A stretch of 64,000 nucleotides of DNA from Ilumatobacteraceae bacterium (lineage in GTDB: Bacteria > Actinomycetota > Acidimicrobiia > Acidimicrobiales > Ilumatobacteraceae): the NCBI GenBank assembly GCA_022843125.1, contig JALHOG010000001.1:132088-196087 (forward strand). Direction: 5' to 3'. Positions within the stretch are counted from its first letter, which is position 1; every line of letters starts with the position of its first letter. Shown piece by piece: positions 55,092 through 63,642 of this stretch. The notes beneath the pieces were generated by a model that saw only the letters and a list, made by a program, of their open reading frames with translations, had not been told where the DNA came from and did no database searches. The position numbers and the translations under genes were made by a program.

Positions 55092-56243
55092 TCAGTTCTC
55101 CGAGATGACCGTGACGGTCATCGTCTGATTGTGGAGCTCGCCACCGGCACAACCGACCTGAGGTGAGATCTCGCCGTACGAGTAGAAGCCAGCGAGGACC
55201 GATCCCGGGGGCAGTCCCTGCGTGACCGCCTCGACCTCCTCATCGGTGCGTTCGCCCATCACGAGCCGGCGCCCGACGCAGCTCACGGAGATCGCGAGCA
55301 CCGGGTGGCCCGTCGAACGGGCGCGGTCGCCGATCGTGCCGAGCGCCTGTCGCGCTGCGCTCTCTGCGCTCATCGCGAGTCGATCGATGTTCGTGCGCAT
55401 CAGGCGCGCGGTGGCGCCCATCGGGATCTCGCCCGCGAAAGTCATCGACTGGTCGGCCTCGTCGATGCCGAGGATCGTGCGCACGACGGCGCGCCCATCC
55501 GGCACGGTACGGATGGAGAGTGGGAACAGGAGCGCGCTACCGGGCAGCTGGTCGGCGAGCTCGCCGAGATAGTCCTTGTAGAGCGCCAGCGCAGGCTTGC
55601 CGTCGAGCTCGTGCAGCACGTTGGCGTCGGCGCGAGTCACGGTGCGCTCGGGGCCGAAGTCCTGCCATCCGCCGTCGCAGCCGTGGCCGATCTCGAGACC
55701 CTCGCCGTACAAGCCGACCGCAGTCACCCCGAGTTCCATCGCCAAACCGTCGGCGAGGACCCAGGTCCGGTCGAAGCGGTCGCCATCCCCGGCGAGACCG
55801 CCGCTGACCGGGGTTCCCGGCGGCAGGTGTTCCGCCAAGCCGTTGACGAGTGCGGCGCCGTTCACACCGACACCGCTCGCGTAGATCAGGACCGCCCGCA
55901 GGCCCGGGGAGGGCAGCGCGGCAGCGAGTCGGGCCCCGGCTCCGTAGGAGTCGTCGACGCCGTCGATCAGCGTCGACGTGCACCTCAGTGCCGATCGCTC
56001 GAAGGCTGCGACCACGACGCTCAACGGCTGGTCGACGATCTGCCCGTGGGCAACCTCGCCAGCACTCGAGCAGCCGATGATCACCGAGACAGGGAACGCC
56101 GCCCTGAGCTCACCGAGGACGCCGTCGTCGACGGTGTGCCGCTGCCCGAACGCCAGCACGAGGGTCGCTGCGCCATCGAGGTCACCGGGAAAGGGCGCGT
56201 CCCAGCCCGTTCCCTCGAGGTACTGCAGCTGTGCCAGTCGCAT
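55092..56243 (-). CDS. FIST-domain sensor protein
   Basis: A 383-residue protein with FIST N and FIST C domains. VSVIIGCSSAGEVAHGQIVD, GLRAVLIYASGVGVNGAALV and GTPVSGGLAGDGDRFDRTWV mark the N half; MFLPLSIR-like LLFPLSIRTVPDGRAVVRT and PVLAISVSCVGRRLVMGERT the C half. FIST proteins sense small ligands; the NosP subgroup binds haem and nitric oxide and is often encoded next to c-di-GMP enzymes. Haem ligation cannot be judged here. GGAGG 5 bases before the ATG sets the start. The GGDEF-EAL gene is directly downstream. Confidence 0.88.
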   Translation of the reverse strand: MRLAQLQYLEGTGWDAPFPGDLDGAATLVLAFGQRHTVDDGVLGELRAAFPVSVIIGCSSAGEVAHGQIVDQPLSVVVAAFERSALRCTSTLIDGVDDSYGAGARLAAALPSPGLRAVLIYASGVGVNGAALVNGLAEHLPPGTPVSGGLAGDGDRFDRTWVLADGLAMELGVTAVGLYGEGLEIGHGCDGGWQDFGPERTVTRADANVLHELDGKPALALYKDYLGELADQLPGSALLFPLSIRTVPDGRAVVRTILGIDEADQSMTFAGEIPMGATARLMRTNIDRLAMSAESAARQALGTIGDRARSTGHPVLAISVSCVGRRLVMGERTDEEVEAVTQGLPPGSVLAGFYSYGEISPQVGCAGGELHNQTMTVTVISEN

Positions 56244-56270
56244 CGGCGCCTCCGATCGTCGAGCCGTCTG

Positions 56271-56326
56271 ATGGACGCGTCCATGCGCGAACGGGTCGGC
56301 CCATCAGGACCGTCCTGGGGCCGACC
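56271..56326. promoter_or_regulatory. Palindrome and hairpin between FIST and aldehyde dehydrogenase genes
   Basis: ATGGACGCGTCCAT (56271-56284) is a perfect 14-bp palindrome, 27 bases before the FIST start. It is followed by a hairpin at 56294-56326: 9-bp stem GGTCGGCCC/GGGCCGACC, a two-base bulge, then CAGGA/TCCTG with a 3-base loop. They lie in the 164-base divergent gap. No clear -10 box was seen for either gene. Confidence 0.4.
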
Positions 56327-56407
56327 GACGGTGCCAGCAGCTGAGGTCTGGCTCCGGATGCACGTCGGCGGTGCGGAGGCTGGTTCGGATCTGCTACACC
56401 TGGCGCC

Positions 56408-57835
56408 ATGAAGGCCTTCAAGAACTTCGTCAACGGTGAGTGGGTCGATGCTGCGGACGGCCGCACGTCACCGGTCGTCAATCCGGCGACCGGTGAGCAG
56501 TACGCCGAGGCGGCGCTATCGGGTGCGGCCGACGTCGATGCGGCCATGCAAGCGGCCTCGGCCGCGTTCGAGGGATGGGGCAACGCCACCCCCTCCGAGC
56601 GTTCACTCGCGCTGATCCGCCTCGCCGACGCGATCGAGTCGCGCGCCGACGAGATCATGCACCTCGAGTGTGAGAACACCGGCAAGCCGTTCGCCGTCCA
56701 TCGCGGCGAGGAGATCGGCCCGATGGTCGACCAGATCCGGTTCTTCGCCGGAGCGGCCCGCAACCTCGAGGGCAAGGCAGCCGGCGAGTACATGGCCAAC
56801 ATGACGTCGATCATCCGACGCGAGCCGGTGGGCGTGTGTGCCCAGGTCGCACCGTGGAACTACCCGATGATGATGGCCGTCTGGAAGTTCGCCCCGGCGA
56901 TCGCGGCAGGCAACACGGTCGTGCTCAAGCCGAGCGACACCACCCCGGCGACCACAGGCCTGCTCGCAGAGATCGCCGCCGAGTTCCTGCCGCCCGGCGT
57001 GCTCAACGTCATCTGCGGCGATCGCGACACCGGCCGGGCGATGGTCGACCACGAGACGCCGGCGATGGTGTCGGTCACCGGGTCGGTGCGGGCCGGGATG
57101 CAGGTTGCCGAGGCGGCGTCGAAGACCTTGAAGCGGGTCCACCTCGAACTGGGAGGCAAGGCCCCTGTCGTCGTCTTCGACGACGCCGACGTCGCAGCCG
57201 CGGCCGAGGCGATCGCGATCGCCGGCTACTTCAACGCCGGGCAGGACTGCACCGCCGCCACCAGGGTCATCGCCGGCCCCGGGGTCTACCACGACTTCGT
57301 GGCCGCGCTGACCGAACAGGCCAAGGGCACCGGCGTGGGCGGCCCCGACGCCGAAGACGTCCTGTTCGGCCCGGTCAACAACGCCAACCAGTTGGCGCAC
57401 GTCACCGGCTTCCTCGACCGAGCGCCCGACCACGCCCGGGTGACCGCCGGCGGTCATCGGATCGGCGACGCCGGCTACTTCCTCGAGCCGACCGTCGTGG
57501 CAGACCTGCGCCAGGACGACGAAATGATCCAGCGCGAGATCTTCGGCCCCGTCATCACGGTCCAGCAGTTCAGTGACGAGGATGAGGCGCTGCGCTGGGC
57601 CAACGGCGTCGACTACGGCCTTGCATCGAGCGTGTGGACCAAGGACTTCGGCCGGGCGATGCGGATGGCCAAGCGCCTCGACTTCGGCTGCGTCTGGATC
57701 AACACGCACATCCCGCTCGTCGCCGAGATGCCGCACGGCGGGTACAAGAAGTCGGGCTACGGCAAGGACCTGTCGGCGTACGCCCTCGACGACTACACCC
57801 GGATCAAGCACGTCATGGCGAACCTCGACAGCTGA
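56408..57835 (+). CDS. Aldehyde dehydrogenase, aminobutyraldehyde/betaine aldehyde type
   Basis: A 475-residue NAD(P)-dependent [24 protein letters not shown] is the N-terminal pattern; the coenzyme site has [20 protein letters not shown] and VTGSVRAG; the catalytic pair is Glu247 (LELGGKAP) and Cys281 ([11 protein letters not shown]). [13 protein letters not shown] and a full-length C-terminus are present. Closest in pattern to gamma-aminobutyraldehyde/betaine-aldehyde dehydrogenases such as PatD, which would oxidise polyamine-derived aldehydes. The substrate is inferred only. ATG 56408. Confidence 0.88.
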   Translation: MKAFKNFVNGEWVDAADGRTSPVVNPATGEQYAEAALSGAADVDAAMQAASAAFEGWGNATPSERSLALIRLADAIESRADEIMHLECENTGKPFAVHRGEEIGPMVDQIRFFAGAARNLEGKAAGEYMANMTSIIRREPVGVCAQVAPWNYPMMMAVWKFAPAIAAGNTVVLKPSDTTPATTGLLAEIAAEFLPPGVLNVICGDRDTGRAMVDHETPAMVSVTGSVRAGMQVAEAASKTLKRVHLELGGKAPVVVFDDADVAAAAEAIAIAGYFNAGQDCTAATRVIAGPGVYHDFVAALTEQAKGTGVGGPDAEDVLFGPVNNANQLAHVTGFLDRAPDHARVTAGGHRIGDAGYFLEPTVVADLRQDDEMIQREIFGPVITVQQFSDEDEALRWANGVDYGLASSVWTKDFGRAMRMAKRLDFGCVWINTHIPLVAEMPHGGYKKSGYGKDLSAYALDDYTRIKHVMANLDS

Positions 57836-57895
57836 CCGCCGGCGATTGTGAAGAATCCTTCTAGATCACTGTCAGACCTGCCCCGCTGCGAGCCG

Positions 57896-57979
57896 GCGTT
57901 CCACTAGACTGCGCTCTGCCGAACATGGCAGTGAGGCGCGGTTGTGGTCCCGTCGCCTTGCGGGAATGCCATGGAACGC
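57896..57979 (+). ncRNA. Candidate three-way-junction structured RNA
   Basis: An 84-base region with nested pairing. P1: GCGTTCCA (57896-57903) with TGGAACGC (57972-57979), 8 bp. P2: GCGC (57911-57914) with GCGC (57936-57939), an internal loop, then CTGCC (57916-57920) with GGCAG (57927-57931) around GAACAT. P3: TGG (57945-57947) with CCA (57969-57971), a 3-base bulge, then TCCCG (57948-57952) with CGGGA (57961-57965). P3 abuts P1 directly, favouring coaxial stacking. A 13-bp hairpin follows three bases later. I do not recognise any known riboswitch core. Strand taken from the flanking plus-strand genes. Predicted from sequence alone. Confidence 0.45.
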
Positions 57980-57981
57980 AC

Positions 57982-58024
57982 CGTGGCCGGAGGATGCGCT
58001 GACTGGCTGTGTCCTCCGGCCACG
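57982..58024 (+). terminator. 13-bp hairpin downstream of the structured RNA
   Basis: CGTGGCCGGAGGA (57982-57994) pairs perfectly with TCCTCCGGCCACG (58012-58024) around a 17-base loop. No T-tract follows, so it is either a hairpin-type terminator of the aldehyde dehydrogenase transcript, an expression platform for the preceding structure, or both. The right arm itself contains a TCCTCC anti-Shine-Dalgarno-like string. It ends 79 bases before the next gene. Confidence 0.5.
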
Positions 58025-58103
58025 ACCGCGTCCCGGGTCAGCTGCGTGTGACCGCGGCGCTCCTGCGCTCGAATGGTGACCAGGACGGGCGGCGAGCGTC
58101 ATC

Positions 58104-58769
58104 GTGCGCATAGCCTCCACGGTCATCGGAGCCCCCTCCCCATCCCACTACGACGTGCTCGGCGTCCCGCCTCGCGCCACGACCGCCGAGATCCGCGTGG
58201 CGTACCGCGAGCTCGCTCGCGTGCTGCACCCTGATCGCGTTGCCACCGGTGGAGGAGAGTCGGCCGACGCACAGCGGAACGGCCGGACCATGGCGGCCGT
58301 GAACGAGGCGTACCGCGTGCTGTCCGACCCGGGACGTCGGGTCGTGTACGACCGTTCGTTGGACGCAGGCCCCACACTCGGGCCGTCCGGCTCCGCACGC
58401 CCGCCCGAACGCGACGTCGATCGAGAGCCGGCACCGCCGCCGCGCCACACCCCGCTCTCACCGTCCGGTCCGGCGCGCGTGCCATGGAAGCTGATGGGGG
58501 TCGTCGCCGTGATCGGATCGACCTTGGTTCTGGTGTCGTCGTTCTTCGACGAGGCGCCCAGCGTGAAGCCACCAGACGGCATCCTCGAGATCGGTTCGTG
58601 CATCGCGTTCGAACCCAACGGCGACGCTCGCGAGATCGCGTGCACCGGCACCGGCAGTGATGTCGTCGTCGATTCGATGGTGCCGCTCGACGGCACCTGT
58701 CCGGTCGGCATGAGCCAGCATCGCGGCCGGCTCGGCATGGTCGTGGTGTGCATCGAGGCGACGCAATGA
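58104..58769 (+). CDS. Membrane-anchored J-domain protein with Cys-containing ectodomain
   Basis: A 221-residue protein. Residues 13-83 form a J domain: HYDVLGVPPRATTAEIRVAY, the HPD motif at 42-44 that stimulates Hsp70 (DnaK), and MAAVNEAYRVLSDPGRRVVYD. A Pro-rich linker, one membrane segment (LMGVVAVIGSTLVLVSSFF) and a 55-residue outer part with four Cys follow. The outer part (EIGSCIAFEPNG, REIACTG, GTCPVGMS) recalls the septum-formation-like ectodomain of the next gene. GTG at 58104; no leaderless box and a weak ribosome site, so a long leader including the structured region is plausible. Confidence 0.78.
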   Translation: MRIASTVIGAPSPSHYDVLGVPPRATTAEIRVAYRELARVLHPDRVATGGGESADAQRNGRTMAAVNEAYRVLSDPGRRVVYDRSLDAGPTLGPSGSARPPERDVDREPAPPPRHTPLSPSGPARVPWKLMGVVAVIGSTLVLVSSFFDEAPSVKPPDGILEIGSCIAFEPNGDAREIACTGTGSDVVVDSMVPLDGTCPVGMSQHRGRLGMVVVCIEATQ

Positions 58770-58785
58770 CGGGCACGCTCCGTCC

Positions 58786-59238
58786 GTGAGGTACGCGCTG
58801 CTCACGCTCGGGCTGCTGGCCGCGATCGGTGTCGCCGTGGGTGTGATCCTGTTCGCGACCACCTCCGACGAGTCGCTCGTCCTCGAACTGGATGTCGGGG
58901 AGTGTTTCGACGTCGATCTGGGTGTGGACGACACGGAGATCGGAACGGTCACCACGATCGGGTGCGACGAACCGCACGAGGCCGAGGTCGTGGCGGCGGG
59001 CGAGCTCGACCCTGACGGAGTGACCGAGCGACCCGTCGACGACGCGCTGTTCGCGCTCGTCGACGCCCGCTGCGCCGCTGCGTTGGCCGACCGGCCGGCA
59101 CTGGTCGAGCGGTTCGGGATCCTGCCGGTCGCCGCCGATGAGCGGTCGTGGGACTCGTTCGACGGGCGGTACGTGTGCGTGGCGATCCCGTACGGCGGAG
59201 GGACGACGACGGGTTCAGCGCTGGCCGGCGACGCCTGA
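58786..59238 (+). CDS. Secreted/anchored Septum_form-like protein
   Basis: A 150-residue protein with one N-terminal membrane segment (LLTLGLLAAIGVAVGVILFA) and an outer domain. LDVGECFDVDLGVDD, TIGCDEPHEAEVVAAGE and VDARCAAALADRPALVERFG are the pattern of the actinobacterial septum-formation (PF13845-like) domain, with conserved Cys pairs. The family role is unclear despite the name. GTG 58786 is 16 bases after the J-domain gene, so they are likely co-transcribed; both have one membrane segment and a Cys-rich ectodomain. Confidence 0.75.
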   Translation: MRYALLTLGLLAAIGVAVGVILFATTSDESLVLELDVGECFDVDLGVDDTEIGTVTTIGCDEPHEAEVVAAGELDPDGVTERPVDDALFALVDARCAAALADRPALVERFGILPVAADERSWDSFDGRYVCVAIPYGGGTTTGSALAGDA

Positions 59239-59268
59239 CCTGGCAGAGCGATTCGCAACGGTCGCTGC

Positions 59269-59274
59269 TAACCT
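59269..59274 (+). promoter_or_regulatory. -10 box of tRNA-Val (TAACCT)
   Basis: TAACCT lies 13 bases before the tRNA 5' end, giving a leader of about seven bases. No convincing -35. Confidence 0.4.
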
Positions 59275-59287
59275 GCCGTCCTCGCAA

Positions 59288-59364
59288 GGGCGATTAGCTC
59301 AGTCGGCTAGAGCGCTACGTTCACACCGTAGAGGTCATGGGTTCGAGCCCCGTATCGCCCACCA
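59288..59364 (+). tRNA. tRNA-Val(CAC)
   Basis: A 77-base gene with encoded CCA. The acceptor stem GGGCGAT pairs with ATCGCCC (59354-59360). The D-arm is AGCTCAGTCGGCTAGAGC. The anticodon stem CTACG/CGTAG encloses TTCACAC, giving anticodon CAC, which reads the GTG valine codon. The T-arm holds GGTTCGAGCCCC. A discriminator A and CCA end it. The next CDS starts 277 bases later; the interval contains a terminator hairpin and nothing else recognised. Confidence 0.97.
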
Positions 59365-59387
59365 CGAAGCCCCTCGACAGGGGATCT

Positions 59388-59420
59388 GAGGCCCCGCTCC
59401 GGCGGGGCCTCGTCGTTTCC
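59388..59420 (+). terminator. Terminator hairpin after tRNA-Val
   Basis: GAGGCCCCGC (59388-59397) pairs with GCGGGGCCTC (59402-59411) around TCCG, a 10-bp GC-rich stem with a stable tetraloop, followed by GTCGTTTCC. This suits an intrinsic terminator with a weak U-tract. Confidence 0.75.
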
Positions 59421-59628
59421 GGGCCACCGCGGTTTGGTCGTGGTGCGTTGACGACGGTGCCGCCGCTCGGGTGCGTCCGCTCGGTGGCCCCGTGCCGTCG
59501 CCGGTCGCCATCGATATCGATGAAGTCGGTGCTCGAGAGCACCCGAACGCCATCCGACGAAACCGGGAGCGTTGCTCCGTTCGCGAGGCCCGTCCCGGCC
59601 TCGGTAGTGCCATCGCGGCGCGTGCTCG

Positions 59629-59634
59629 TACGCT
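59629..59634 (+). promoter_or_regulatory. Leaderless-type -10 box (TACGCT)
   Basis: TACGCT ends 7 bases before the GTG at 59642. The 59421-59628 interval upstream holds no other feature I can support. Confidence 0.45.
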
Positions 59635-59641
59635 CGGCGTC

Positions 59642-60013
59642 GTGGAGACCGTCGAGCCGCGTACGCAGGCGACACCCCGCAAGCGAGGGAGCATCGGCTG
59701 GTGGTACGCCGGGATGATCCTCGACCTCGTCCACATGCCGCTCGTGATCGGGATGGTGCTGTTCGGTGCCACGATCTGGCAGGGTGAAACGTACATCTGG
59801 GTGGTGTCGATCGTCGTGATCTTCCAGGTCGCCACCCTCGGATGTCCGGTGATGGCGATGACCGGTTGGATGAAGCGCCGCCACGACCCGAACCACCAGC
59901 AGGAGTGGTCGTTCACCCACTGGCTCTATCGCACGTACGGCCCGCTGGTGGGCATCGCCGTCTTCGTCTTCTTCCTCGTCCTCGCCACCGTCATCCGCCT
60001 CCTGTTCTTCTGA
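59642..60013 (+). CDS. Small membrane protein, weakly DUF2784-like
   Basis: A 123-residue protein with three membrane segments: MILDLVHMPLVIGMVLFGA, YIWVVSIVVIFQVATLGC and GPLVGIAVFVFFLVLATVIR. The DLVHMPLVIG and TLGCPVMAMTGW strings resemble DUF2784 proteins, a family of unknown function; the match is weak. GTG start at 59642, with TACGCT 7 bases upstream. The longer upstream frame lacks coding signs. Followed 45 bases later by a DUF4184 gene with its own box, so each probably has its own promoter. Confidence 0.68.
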   Translation: METVEPRTQATPRKRGSIGWWYAGMILDLVHMPLVIGMVLFGATIWQGETYIWVVSIVVIFQVATLGCPVMAMTGWMKRRHDPNHQQEWSFTHWLYRTYGPLVGIAVFVFFLVLATVIRLLFF

Positions 60014-60046
60014 CCGGGTCGCCCGAACTCCGGTGAACGGAGCGCG

Positions 60047-60052
60047 TAACGT
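60047..60052 (+). promoter_or_regulatory. Leaderless-type -10 box (TAACGT)
   Basis: TAACGT ends 6 bases before the GTG at 60059. Confidence 0.45.
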
Positions 60053-60058
60053 GCCGCG

Positions 60059-60820
60059 GTGCCGCTGACGTTCCTCGCGCATCAGGCGCCGGTGCTCCCG
60101 ATCGCTCGGCGGTGGCCGGGTCGCGTGGACGGCCTTGCGATCGTCGTCGGCTCGATGGCGCCGGACATGGCGTACGTCCTCGCCGGGTCGCGCTTCAGCG
60201 TGTGGGCCCACGGGTTCCCGGCGGTCGTCCTGTTCTGCGTACCCGTGGCACTCCTGGTGTCGTGGCTGATCGCCCGGGTGGTGTCGCCGGTGCTCTGGGA
60301 TCACCTGCCCGGGGCGGGCCCGTTCCGACTGCACGACTTCCGCGCGATGGCCGCGCACCGGTTCGTGTGGGGCTGGGCCGGCATCAGCGCGCTCGTCGGC
60401 GCGTTGTCGCACGTCCTGATCGACCACTTCACGCACGGTTGGGGGTTCGTGGCCCAGCACGTCGGCTGGTACGGCTCGTTCGTCTTCAGCGAGGCGCTCG
60501 GCAGGCAGTGGACAGCGGTCCGGATCGCGCAGTACACCGGCCACGTCGTCGGCTCTGCCCTGTGCGTGTGGCTGCTCGCGCGGTACGGGCGTGAGCGGTG
60601 GCTCGCCGATGCCGCAGCGGAGGTCGAGCCGTATCCGGTGTCGAGCCGCTCCACGATGGTCGTGGCGGGTGCTCTGGCCGGCGGCGTCGTGGTGGGTGTC
60701 GCCTGGGTCGTCGCCGACCCGGTTGCGAGGGCCGTCGCCGTCCTGCGCGTCGCTGCGACGGGCTTCATCGCGCTGGTGTGCGGCTGCGCGCTGCTCGGGC
60801 GTCGTCGAGCGCAGGTCTGA
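60059..60820 (+). CDS. DUF4184 integral membrane protein
   Basis: A 253-residue membrane protein with about six segments. MPLTFLAHQAPVLPIARRWP opens with the conserved HQAPVLP of DUF4184; GSMAPDMAYVL, SHVLIDHFTHGWGF and LYTGHVVGSA-like YTGHVVGSALCVWLLARYG follow. Histidines and aspartates around PDMAY and HVLIDHFTH suggest a metal-dependent hydrolase fold inside the membrane, a conjecture from pattern only. Function unknown. GTG start at 60059 with TAACGT 6 bases upstream. Confidence 0.78.
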   Translation: MPLTFLAHQAPVLPIARRWPGRVDGLAIVVGSMAPDMAYVLAGSRFSVWAHGFPAVVLFCVPVALLVSWLIARVVSPVLWDHLPGAGPFRLHDFRAMAAHRFVWGWAGISALVGALSHVLIDHFTHGWGFVAQHVGWYGSFVFSEALGRQWTAVRIAQYTGHVVGSALCVWLLARYGRERWLADAAAEVEPYPVSSRSTMVVAGALAGGVVVGVAWVVADPVARAVAVLRVAATGFIALVCGCALLGRRRAQV

Positions 60821-60847
60821 CACCGGACGTACGAGGAGCCCGCGATG

Positions 60848-60853
60848 TAGCGT
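60848..60853 (+). promoter_or_regulatory. Leaderless-type -10 box (TAGCGT)
   Basis: TAGCGT ends 6 bases before the ATG at 60860 of the acyl-CoA dehydrogenase. Confidence 0.45.
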
Positions 60854-60859
60854 TCGGGC

Positions 60860-62001
<1,142 letters not shown>

Positions 62002-62005
<4 letters not shown>

Positions 62006-62032
62006 CGCAGTTGGTCTGACCCATTCCGTCAC
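62002..62032. repeat. Single copy of the 31-bp palindromic element
   Basis: A copy of the unit paired at 4690-4763, here in the orientation of the right arm, with GTGACG and CGTCAC ends; it differs at two positions. It overlaps the stop codon of the acyl-CoA dehydrogenase, so the insertion or the stop evolved together. It ends 17 bases before the TAGGTT box of the next gene. Confidence 0.85.
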
Positions 62033-62048
62033 GGCGCCGCTTTCGAAT

Positions 62049-62054
62049 TAGGTT
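62049..62054 (+). promoter_or_regulatory. Leaderless-type -10 box (TAGGTT)
   Basis: TAGGTT ends 6 bases before the ATG at 62061 of the mutase. Confidence 0.45.
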
Positions 62055-62060
62055 GGCGGC

Positions 62061-63632
62061 ATGAGTGACGAGCGACGGACCGACTCCGGGATCGAGATCA
62101 AGGCCCTCTACACGGCCGACGACCTGCCCGGGGATCTCGGTGAGCGGGTGGGGCGTCCTGGCGAACCGCCGTTCACCAGGGGCGTGTACCCGTCGATGTA
62201 CCGGGGCCGTCTGTGGACGATGCGCCAGTACTCCGGGTTCGGCGATGCAGCGTCGACCAATGAGCGGTTCCACTTCCTGCTGAACGCCGGCCAGACCGGC
62301 CTGTCGTGTGCGTTCGACCTGCCGACGCAGATGGGCTACGACTCCGACCACCCGCGCGCCGAGGGCGAGGTCGGCAAGGTCGGCGTCGCGATCGACACCC
62401 TCGACGACATGCGCACCCTGCTGGCGGGGTTGCCGCTCGACAAGGTCACGACGTCGATGACGATCAACTCGACCGCGGCGATCCTGCTGTTGATGTACGA
62501 GCTCGTCGCCGAGGAGCAGGGCGTCGACCCGTCGGTGATCTCGGGGACGATCCAGAACGATCTCCTCAAGGAGTACATCGCGCGTGGCACCTACGTGTAT
62601 CCGCCGCGGCCGTCGATGCGGATCATCACCGACATCTTCGAGTACTGCTCGGAGCACATCCCCAAGTGGAACACGATCTCGATCTCCGGCTACCACATTC
62701 GCGAGGCCGGCTCGACCGCTGTCCAGGAGATCGCCTTCACGCTCGCCAACGCAATCGCCTATGTGCAGGCGGCGATCGACGCCGGGCTCGATGTCGACGA
62801 CTTCGCCCCTCGCCTGAGCTTCTTCTGGAACGGTCACAACCACTTCTTCGAAGAGGTTGCGAAGTTCCGCGCCAGCCGCCGGATGTGGCACCGCATCATG
62901 ACCGAGCGGTTCGACGCGAAGAAGCCGGCCTCGGCGATGCTGCGCTTCCACACCCAGACCGGTGGGTCGACGCTCACCGCCCAGCAGCCGGTCAACAACG
63001 TGGTGCGCGTCGCCCTGCAGGCGCTCGCCGCAGTGATGGGCGGCACCCAGTCACTGCACACCAATGGTTACGACGAAGCGCTGTCGCTGCCCACCGAGGA
63101 GGCCGCGCGTCTCGCGCTGCGCACCCAGCAGATCATCGGCTACGAGACCGGCGTGGCCGACACGCCCGACCCGCTCGCCGGTTCGTACCTGGTCGAGTCG
63201 CTGACCGACGAGGTCGAGGCCAAGGCGTGGGAGTACATCGCCCGGATCGACGAGCTCGGTGGGGCGGTCGCGGCGATCGAGGCGCACTACCAGATGGACG
63301 AGATCGAGCAGGCGGCCTACGAGTACACGAAGTCGATCGACGACGACGAGCGGGTGATCGTCGGTCTCAACAAGTTCACGGTCGACAGCGAACCGCCGCC
63401 CGCCGTGTTTCCGATCGACCCGACGCTCGAGGGGCGCCAGCAGGAGCGCCTGGCGGCCTACAAGGCCGATCGCGATCTCGACGCGGTTCGCGCCCGGCTC
63501 GACGACGTGCGTGCCGCAGCTCGTGGCACCGAGAACCTGCTCTACCCGATGAAGGAGTCGCTCCGCGCCGGCGCGACCCTCGGCGAGGTCAGCGACGCCC
63601 TCCGCGACGTCTTCGGCGTCTACCACCCGTGA
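62061..63632 (+). CDS. Methylmalonyl-CoA mutase large subunit, archaeal type without B12 domain
   Basis: A 523-residue TIM-barrel mutase. [20 protein letters not shown] (substrate Tyr), [52 protein letters not shown] (CoA Arg), and [20 protein letters not shown] place it with methylmalonyl-CoA mutases rather than isobutyryl-CoA mutases, where Phe and Gln replace the Tyr and Arg. The C-terminal cobalamin domain is missing, so a separate small subunit must exist elsewhere, as in archaeal-type enzymes. ATG 62061, TAGGTT 6 bases upstream. Only 10 bases separate it from the next gene. Confidence 0.92.
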   Translation: MSDERRTDSGIEIKALYTADDLPGDLGERVGRPGEPPFTRGVYPSMYRGRLWTMRQYSGFGDAASTNERFHFLLNAGQTGLSCAFDLPTQMGYDSDHPRAEGEVGKVGVAIDTLDDMRTLLAGLPLDKVTTSMTINSTAAILLLMYELVAEEQGVDPSVISGTIQNDLLKEYIARGTYVYPPRPSMRIITDIFEYCSEHIPKWNTISISGYHIREAGSTAVQEIAFTLANAIAYVQAAIDAGLDVDDFAPRLSFFWNGHNHFFEEVAKFRASRRMWHRIMTERFDAKKPASAMLRFHTQTGGSTLTAQQPVNNVVRVALQALAAVMGGTQSLHTNGYDEALSLPTEEAARLALRTQQIIGYETGVADTPDPLAGSYLVESLTDEVEAKAWEYIARIDELGGAVAAIEAHYQMDEIEQAAYEYTKSIDDDERVIVGLNKFTVDSEPPPAVFPIDPTLEGRQQERLAAYKADRDLDAVRARLDDVRAAARGTENLLYPMKESLRAGATLGEVSDALRDVFGVYHP

Positions 63633-63642
63633 GTCGACTCGC

